Assembly (NCBI GenBank): GCA_039545275.1
Contig: BCHS01000012.1
Coordinates: forward strand, 124,001-188,000
DNA length: 64,000 nt
Direction: 5' to 3'
From: Pseudomicrostroma phylloplanum
Lineage: Eukaryota; Basidiomycota; Exobasidiomycetes; Microstromatales
The notes below the pieces were generated by a model. It ran no database searches and was not told the origin of the DNA. It saw only the letters and a program-made list of their open reading frames with translations. Positions 55,135-64,000 of the stretch are shown in pieces (positions within the stretch are counted from its first letter, which is position 1; each line of letters starts with the position of its first letter). The position numbers and the translations under genes are program-made.

Positions 55135-55771
55135 GGTTGTGTGAGAATGCTGGGGGGTGGACGAGGAGGGATTAAATATGGAGGGAGGGAGGTATGCCGT
55201 AGATGCTGATGTATATGCTGTGCAACCTGACCCAGAAAGAAGATGATCTCAGCTGGCTACTTGTATCGAGTAGAGTAGGTCGTGGAGAGAGAGGTAGAGG
55301 TAGAGCTAGCTAGGCGGGCGAGCGAGTCTTCCTGGTCCGGATCTGGCTGCACCTCGCGGCTGATGCACTCGACAGGCGGATTTCATGCGGAACCGGCCGG
55401 ACACTCATTTCACACGCAACGCCCCTCGGCCACCCGGCCAGCCAAGCGCCTCGAGCTTCCGTTCCGACACCGAGCGTTCACTGGAAGGGACCCGCATAGT
55501 CAGCGCCAAGCACACGCATACGATACCAGGGTATCACTCAAAGCCAAGTACAATTGAGCTCTACAATCACAGTCACTACAATTACAAAAGAAGTCAAGGA
55601 GCATACGACGAAGAAGACTTGTCGCACCACAGGCCATCTCGTGGGAGGAAAGGAGATAGAGCGATGAAGCTGACCTCAGCTGTCGCCTCACTGCCGTAGT
55701 GGCGCGCGACTCGTAAAAGATCTCAGAGAGAGAGAGCTTTATCATGATGAGCATTGATGGTTTGTGGAGTC
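55135..55771. other. Intergenic region, ETFB upstream
   Basis: About 640 bases. AT-richer at 55540-55600. No gene is supported. Confidence 0.55.
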
Positions 55772-58541
55772 CTACGACTGGGTATCATGCGATGCATTAA
55801 GGGTACTGCTTAAGGTCGTAGTCGTAGAAGAGCTCGCCTCCGAACAGGCGCTCAGCGAAGGTCGCCCAGCCATTTCCTCAAGCTCACGGTACGCCTCCGC
55901 TATGGCAGAAGACGGCTGTCGGTCGACCTCCTCTGCAACGGAGGAAATACCGCCTCTAGATGGCAACGATCCAAAAGCGGTCGCGGCTCTAGCTGCAGCG
56001 GCTAAGAGCTCTACGTCGGTCGGAGGCTCAGATGTAGGTATATGAGGCAGGGAAGGCCGTCGCGCGTACCTCGCTCCGCTGCCAGTGGGCTCTCGGCTGC
56101 CAAAAGGAGCAACGGGTCCGCCTCGACTGGTTCTTGGCCTGCCATCGTCGGTAGATGATCCGACTCTGTCCATTCGGAGCTCGTCAGATTGGATCGTGTC
56201 CATGAAGGCCCTTTGCAGGTCCGTTGAGGCGGTTGGAGCCGAAAAGGGGGAGGTTAGCGGCCGCTGCCAGGCGCTTGTTCCGGAGGCTGCTCGGGGTCGG
56301 GTATTGCCGAAGTATCCTGCGTGTCTTTGATCTTTGCCGGGTGCAGTGGTAGGCCGCGAAACAGTGATAGGAGAACGAGTCGGAGACCGGCTAGCACTCT
56401 TTGGTCGTGAGGGAGAGCTTGGATCCTTGGGTCCAGCAGTAGCCCTGACAGTATTCACGTCGACGAGTGTGGTACCACTGAGAGCCACTTTGACAGAGTC
56501 GGAAGTCAAGAGATCAGTAGCGTTGATCGAAGGGGCCTCAATGACGCCTGGTCTCTGCGTTCCTGTCTCAAATGGCCCTGCTCGTGGGGACCGCTGGTCA
56601 ATCATGCTGACGTGAGAGCCCACTTTGGGCGCATCGGGACCATTGTTGCAGCTTTTGCCCATCCCCGAGTCGACCAGCTGCATCAGACTAGCCGGCAATG
56701 GAGACAACAGAGGGTCCCGTTGCTGCAGATGGGCCATATTCCGTGGAGAGCCAGGCGATGGGGTGATAACCTGTACTGGTCCCGATATGACGCGAGGCGA
56801 TGGGGTTGTATGAGGCCGCGTACCTCTCATATCGAACTCCTTGCCGGTCCTCGATGAAGCGCCCAGACCGTCCGACGTTGAGACTCGAAGCTCTCGTCCC
56901 GGCCCTGATCGGCCAAGGGCCCGGATAGCGAGGGAAGTGCTGCTGCTGCTCTCACCACGCGTCGAAGGCCCCGCTTCGCTTGTGTCGAGGAATAGCGTCT
57001 GTGACCTCCCCGGGCTTGGGCGGAGAGGCAACGGTACACCTTCTGCTGCGTGGTGCGAGGGCAGGCCAGAGAAAGACTTTCCTGGACCCCTCAGCTGAGG
57101 TGCGATCTCGTGGGTTGGCTCACTCAGAGCGCCTCCCCTCGATAATTGACTCAGAACAGTATCGAAGCGGATATTGTCTGTGCTGCTGCCCACTTCTTGA
57201 ACTGCCGCTCTGCTCGGGAGCTCCATCCCCGGGCCCATCATCGTGTCTGCTTGATGCTGTGGAAGCACCGAGGACATCTGCTCTTTCTCCATAGTATCGG
57301 TGACAAGCTCGCCTTCGACGTAAGCATTGGTCCAGTCTTGCGCCTTCTGCGTCAAAGCTTTCTCTCGACTGAATCTGCGTGCAGGGCTTGCTGAAGCCAT
57401 CTCATCGCCGTCCCCACCAGGTGGCATGCCCAATCCTGGAACGGATGGCCAGCTGGGCTGGTATGCAGGAGGTACGTTGCAATTCGCAGGGGACTGCTCC
57501 CGGGTCAGCCTCCACGCTTTGCGGAAGATGCTCGCGTTCATGTTGGAGGTGATGCTGTGAAATGCTGCTACTTGCATGAGCTTGTATATGGCCTGTCCAT
57601 CCGGGAAGACAGCATAGAGGATCGCCACAGAGGTGAGGAGACCAAGCTGAGCTAGGGTGAAGAGTCCGGTACGCTGCAAGAGCATCTGCCTGATCTCGGC
57701 ATGATCGTAATTGGGACGATTCTGAGGCAGGAGGCATCGTAACATCCCCTTCCAGCCAGACTTGCTCAGCTTGAGGCCGAGGAATGTGAAGTTGAGTAGA
57801 TCAAAGAGGCCACACAAGCACAAAAGGATGTAAGACGGGGTACCCTTTAGCGTGTAGGAGCAGAATGGACTGGTGCCGATGCGAGTCACTTGCATGTTGC
57901 GACCGAGAGCTACGGCAGCCCCGCAGATGCCTGCTACCACGGCGAAGAGAGGGATGACGATGATAGGCTTCATCTGCCAAACATTGGCCGTCCTCAATGC
58001 AAAGACGATGTAGGCTGGTAGCGTAGAGAGGGGAGAGGAGCGTCAGGATGAGTCCTTCCAACGACTACTCCACTGCATACTCACTGCTACAGACGACAAA
58101 GCCATACAAGACCGCAGACGCGTTGAATCGACTTGGACAGTCATCGATAGCTGAGATGGCATCGAGTAGACTTCGTAGCAGCCAGATGAAGGTGGAGTAG
58201 CGTGAGACGAGATATGCGAGCGAGTTGATGACCGAGAAGAAGCTCCGATAACGTGTCTCTCTGATTACTCTGAGGTCGAAGGTCAGACTGCATACGATGT
58301 CCCAGCCCGAGGCGCCCAGCCAGAAGGACATGTAGATGATGCCAATGAGTGTTTGGTGAGCAAGTTGAGGTGAAAGGTAGCGAAAGATGTTGTCATTCTT
58401 CGGGTTGATGATATCGCGAAGGTCTAGTTCGGGAGAGACGTCTGCAGCTGCATCTTGTCCATGTGCTCCTTTGACTGCCATCAAAGCGACGACGAGACCC
58501 ACTGGGGCTGAGACAGCCAGAGGGAGGCCACTGAGTATCAT
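55772..58541 (-). CDS. Multi-pass membrane protein with long cytosolic tail, unknown function
   Basis: 899 residues from two exons, 58541-58085 and 58014-55772. The first third has a cleavable or anchoring N-terminus (LPLAVSAPVGLVVALMAVKG) and about six or seven hydrophobic segments, including QTLIGIIYMSFWLGASGWDI, the segment joined across the intron (VLYGFVVCSTYIVFALRTAN), IIVIPLFAVVAGICGAAVAL, YILLCLCGLFDLLNFTFLGL and LAQLGLLTSVAILYAVFP. The remaining 570 residues are a disordered Ser/Pro/Arg-rich tail with many SPR/SPT sites, ending in a Ser/Thr run. This layout (seven helices then a long tail) resembles basidiomycete receptor-like membrane proteins. No specific family signature is recognised, so ligand and role are unknown. 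Confidence 0.8.
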
Positions 58542-60210
58542 GCCGCTTCGTTCACCCGGTAGGCTGGAGGAGATTCGGAGGTTGGCACAGCTCTCCCAGC
58601 ACCTGAGCCGCTACCTCTGGCGCAAAGCTACTGGCAGCGGCAGAGAGAGCGGAAGCAGGGGGAAACGGGGGATGAGAAGGTGGGAGGAGAGCGACGATCA
58701 CAGAGAGAGGAGAGTCACTTGCTCGGGCTCAGTCCAGTCCGATTGACCCCTTATACCTCCTCTCTACGCCGACGGTGCGTCCAAACCTCCGTGGTGCTCC
58801 GACGGTCTTGCGTAGCCGCCTTTGCTCTCAAGAAGAAGCCGTCTTTCCGTCCGCCCCGATGATGGGAATGCAAGCTAAAAACTCGACGGCAAAGGCAGGC
58901 AGGCAGTGGATGGATGAGTCAGAGCCGCCAGTCCGGCTCAAGGGATGAAGCACGGCAGGATATCGCGGACGAGTGTGATCGATGTACGCCTTCAGGGGCT
59001 GAATTGATTGGCGTTGCAGGTGCCAGAGCAAAGGCAAGGTCTAGAGGTCGTCGAGGGCGTAAGGAAGATGACGAAGTAGAAGGAATATTAGAGAGAATGG
59101 TAGGATGAGTAGGAGGAGGTGAAAGGGTCAGGAGCGGGCTCCGCCTCTACCCTCCCTCCCTGCCTGCCTCGCCTCCTGATGAAATGCACTTCGCATAAAT
59201 CATCCGGTGCCGCCGGCGTTGTAAGCATTCATCCCGCTTACTGAGTGACTCCTTGACGCCTATTCCCAGCCAAAGGGGGCCTTTCAGACCCGGCCTTCCT
59301 CTGCGTCTTTCCCCGGCGGAAGTTGAGTCGAGCGAGCAAGGCAAGCGAGCGCGGAGCGTTTCACTCGGAGCTGAATGAAAGAAGGGCGAGGGGAGGATCC
59401 AGATCTGTCTGTCCCTCCACACTGATTGTCTGCCTGCCAAAAGGGAAGAGGAAGTCCCAGGTCTCCCAAGACGCCGAGTGATTTCCGCTTGGGCGCTTGC
59501 CTCGCTTATCGGGGTTTCTGGGCGTTCACCTGCGTAGGCAGTGCGAAGTCCATCGGGATTTCCGGGCAGACCTGACCTCGCTTGCTTGTCCTCAGCACGC
59601 ACCCGCGCAGCCCACTCGGCTTTCTAGACTATGCAACATCGAGGTGAGACGACACCAGCCGAGCCCGGAGGATGCCAGGACGTTGAGTCCGAAGCCCCGA
59701 TGACCTGCGACTGTCAACGCCGTCTACCACACCCCGAGTTAGCTTCGCCCACCCCTCTGACCCATCCACCTCGCCTACTTGCCGATCCCTCACCTCGCTG
59801 CCGATGATCCCGTCCCGCCTCTGCACCTTGGTGATTGCCTGAAAGGTCGTCAATGTCCGTTCAGAGTGGCTGGCTCACGTCCAGCGGCTGTTGATCGGCT
59901 TATACGGGGGGGCTGAGGTCAATAAGCCGCCGCAAACAGGCGTGTGTGAAGCAAGCTCGAGGGAACCAGGGCCGGTGACAAATCTGATCTTCCATTGCTA
60001 GCGAGCGGGAAGCGTGGGGAAGAGGGCACTGAAAGAACGTGTGTACATCTGTGACTAGAGAGGTTCTGCCTGCTTGCCCTCTTGCCTACCAACTTCAGAT
60101 CTTCCTACGTACCTTGTACCTCGTGCGACTCCGCTCCTGCTCGCACCCCACGCACATGCCTACCGTGCCAGCATTGGACTCAGCACCTTTGCTGTTCACT
60201 GCGCTGCTGC
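58542..60210. other. 1.7-kb gene-free region
   Basis: Between the multi-pass membrane protein start and the PAP1 stop. A 151-residue minus-strand frame (59147-59602) has no family features or splice context. No RNA gene was recognised. Confidence 0.45.
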
Positions 60211-62460
<2,250 letters not shown>

Positions 62461-63020
62461 TGTTCAAGGAAGAGAGCAGAGGGAGATGAGAGACAGGCGA
62501 TGGTGAGAGCGAAGAGAGAGGGAAGGGCGGATGTAACAAGGGATGGAGACAAGGGAGAGCGAAGACGACTGGCCCAGCAGTGTACTCAGGCCTGAGCCTG
62601 GTGATGGAGCGACCTTCGTATGCTCTGTGAGTTGGTCTCTCCCAGTATGCTTCTGTCCGAAGGGCAAGGCGCAGAAACCACCTCTAGCGCTGGTGTGGTC
62701 GGCGAGTGTGAGTCAAGAAAGCGAGGAGGTAAGCGTATGGTGATGTGCAATAGGTATCTGGGTATAGGATGGCTAGCTTTTTGTACAGAGTGGTAGGAAG
62801 GAAGCACTGCTGGTCACCGGCCACGGCGCCAAGGCGGACGGGCAAGACGAGCGGGAGTGGAGTCGGGCTCAGATTCTTGCGCGCCCAGTGCAAAGCAGGC
62901 GTCGTCCGCCAGTGATGCCTGCCATCACCTAGCGCAAGTCGACAGAAGGTCAAAAGGATAAACGACACAGGATCATTGTGGAAGAAGAGAATTCGAGAAT
63001 GCAAAGACGAAGCACACACA
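62461..63020. other. PAP1 upstream region
   Basis: 560 bases between the PAP1 start and the stop of the next minus-strand gene. No gene is supported. Confidence 0.55.
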
Positions 63021-64000
63021 TTACGACAAATCTTCCTGCTTCCGCGGGTTCTCCAGATCGTTCGTCTGCTGCTGAGCTCGCTGGATCCGCTCAATAGCGT
63101 TCAGCAGGGATGGCGTAGCGGCAACCTGACCATGGGCTTGATGAGGAAAGCCATCCTCAGAGAAGGCTTTTACAGGAGGTAGCGCATTGCTCGAATACCT
63201 TCGTGGCAGCTCTTCGCTGGCCCTGTCCACGACCGTCGAGCCGCTCATAAGGCTGGGCGTCTGCGACGGCTGCGAGTCTGACGCATACGAAGGGATTTGG
63301 GGCATGCCGAGAGTTGCGTGCTTGGGTAGCGCGAGCTGCTGATAGCTTTCTCGCGGGTCGGTATAGAGGTCGTCCCTAGCGGGTTCGAAGTCGATGTCCT
63401 CTGTATCCCATTGCGGAAGGCCTCTGAGATTCGCCAGATCATCGTCCATGTCTCCCTCGTCTTCATGAGGAGTGTACCTAGCCGGTCGACGACCGGATCG
63501 TCTGAAACTTCGCACTGAAGATGTACGCTCAGTATACATCGGCTGATCTGCCAGGGGCGTACTTGCTCCTTCGCGAAATCCTCCATAGGCCGCAGGCGCT
63601 CCTTGGCGAAATCTCCCCTGTTCCTTCATGCGAGACCAGAGTGACTGTGGTCCCTCGAACATCCCCGCTCTCTCCTCCCCATGCGGTCTGTAGTGCTCCG
63701 TCTCAGGGACGTAGCGAGCGCTAGGTCTCCCTCCGGACTCTTTCTCCAGCTGATCAGCGTACACGCCTAGATAGTCGTTCCACTGCTCGGCTACCTCCTC
63801 CTCAGCACAGTGATGGAAGTACCATTCGAAGGCTGTTCCGGCCAAGATGAGCAGTATGGCGCCGGCAATGTAGCCCTTGAAGGCTACTTTACCCCACTGC
63901 TGCACAGTGATCGCCTCTGAAGTGCCAAGATCAGGTGCGAAGAGGAGAGTCCAGAGATCGACCCAGGACTCCGACGTAGCCACGGGTGGGGTAAAGAGGG
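63021..64000 (-). CDS. Hypothetical membrane-anchored protein, 5' end beyond the window
   Basis: Not recognised. The frame is open from 64000 to the stop at 63021-63023 (about 325 residues visible). No ATG start is visible before the conserved-looking stretch ESWVDLWTLLFAPDLG, so the start lies to the right. One strong membrane segment is visible (GYIAGAILLILAGTAFEWYF), followed by an acidic helical stretch (HHCAEEEVAEQWNDYLGVYA) and then a long polar region rich in Ser, Arg, Pro and Asp. The C-terminus carries a short coiled-coil-prone segment (LLNAIERIQRAQQQTNDLEN). There is no enzyme motif. Confidence 0.65.
   Translation of the reverse strand, partial: LFTPPVATSESWVDLWTLLFAPDLGTSEAITVQQWGKVAFKGYIAGAILLILAGTAFEWYFHHCAEEEVAEQWNDYLGVYADQLEKESGGRPSARYVPETEHYRPHGEERAGMFEGPQSLWSRMKEQGRFRQGAPAAYGGFREGASTPLADQPMYTERTSSVRSFRRSGRRPARYTPHEDEGDMDDDLANLRGLPQWDTEDIDFEPARDDLYTDPRESYQQLALPKHATLGMPQIPSYASDSQPSQTPSLMSGSTVVDRASEELPRRYSSNALPPVKAFSEDGFPHQAHGQVAATPSLLNAIERIQRAQQQTNDLENPRKQEDLS

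Noticed and set aside
59147..59602. 151-residue minus-strand frame
   Set aside because: No recognisable motif and isolated in a gene-free region.

Overview
The window is nuclear DNA from a fungus, very probably a basidiomycete and most likely Ustilaginomycotina. The reasons are GC-rich sequence, short GT-AG introns of about 50 to 130 bases, low-complexity Ser/Gln/Asp-rich tracts, a Vrg4-type GDP-mannose transporter, a full tripeptidyl-peptidase II (absent from budding yeast), a fungal Fzo1-type mitofusin and a Ypk1/Gad8 kinase. The species is not identifiable from the sequence alone. All gene models were spliced by eye. For nearly every recognised gene the proposed exons sum to a multiple of three and restore family motifs across the junctions.

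Layout: 1-9.1 kb holds housekeeping genes on the minus strand (TPP2, the GDP-mannose transporter VRG4, a dienelactone-hydrolase-family protein) and one poorly resolved plus-strand Pro/Ser/Gln-rich gene. About 9.4-24.5 kb is an accessory island. It starts with a chimeric scrap made of a DLH fragment plus a copy of the THG1 upstream region. It then holds a tRNA-Pro(UGG) gene with an intron, a 2.5-kb stretch of degenerate CTCAAGCAC-rich repeats, and a head-to-tail cluster of five copies of one gene family: four broken and one intact. The intact protein (999 residues) joins a GIY-YIG nuclease domain to a C-terminal CCHC zinc-binding module like that at the end of non-LTR retrotransposon reverse transcriptases, with no reverse transcriptase. 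This family is the main candidate for something undescribed.

From 24.5 to 46.3 kb the window returns to dense housekeeping genes: THG1 (tRNA-His guanylyltransferase), FZO1 (mitofusin), YPK1/GAD8 (TORC2-dependent AGC kinase), KGD1 (2-oxoglutarate dehydrogenase E1), GLO3-type ArfGAP, NOT2 (CCR4-NOT) and a small CYSTM cysteine-rich tail protein. A secreted Ser/Asp-rich protein with a C-terminal double-psi beta-barrel follows at 46.3-48.4 kb. A 100-base N gap sits between two copies of the same G-homopolymer flank. A decayed Ty3/Gypsy-type gag-protease remnant (49.8-51.6 kb) forms a second, smaller accessory patch.

The right end has an unknown single-pass membrane protein, ETF beta subunit, an 899-residue multi-pass membrane protein, poly(A) polymerase, and the 3' part of another membrane-anchored protein that runs off the window. 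The housekeeping genes do not form a pathway. Themes recur: mitochondrial metabolism and dynamics (KGD1, ETFB, FZO1), RNA processing (THG1, PAP1, NOT2) and secretory pathway or membrane (VRG4, GLO3, YPK1).
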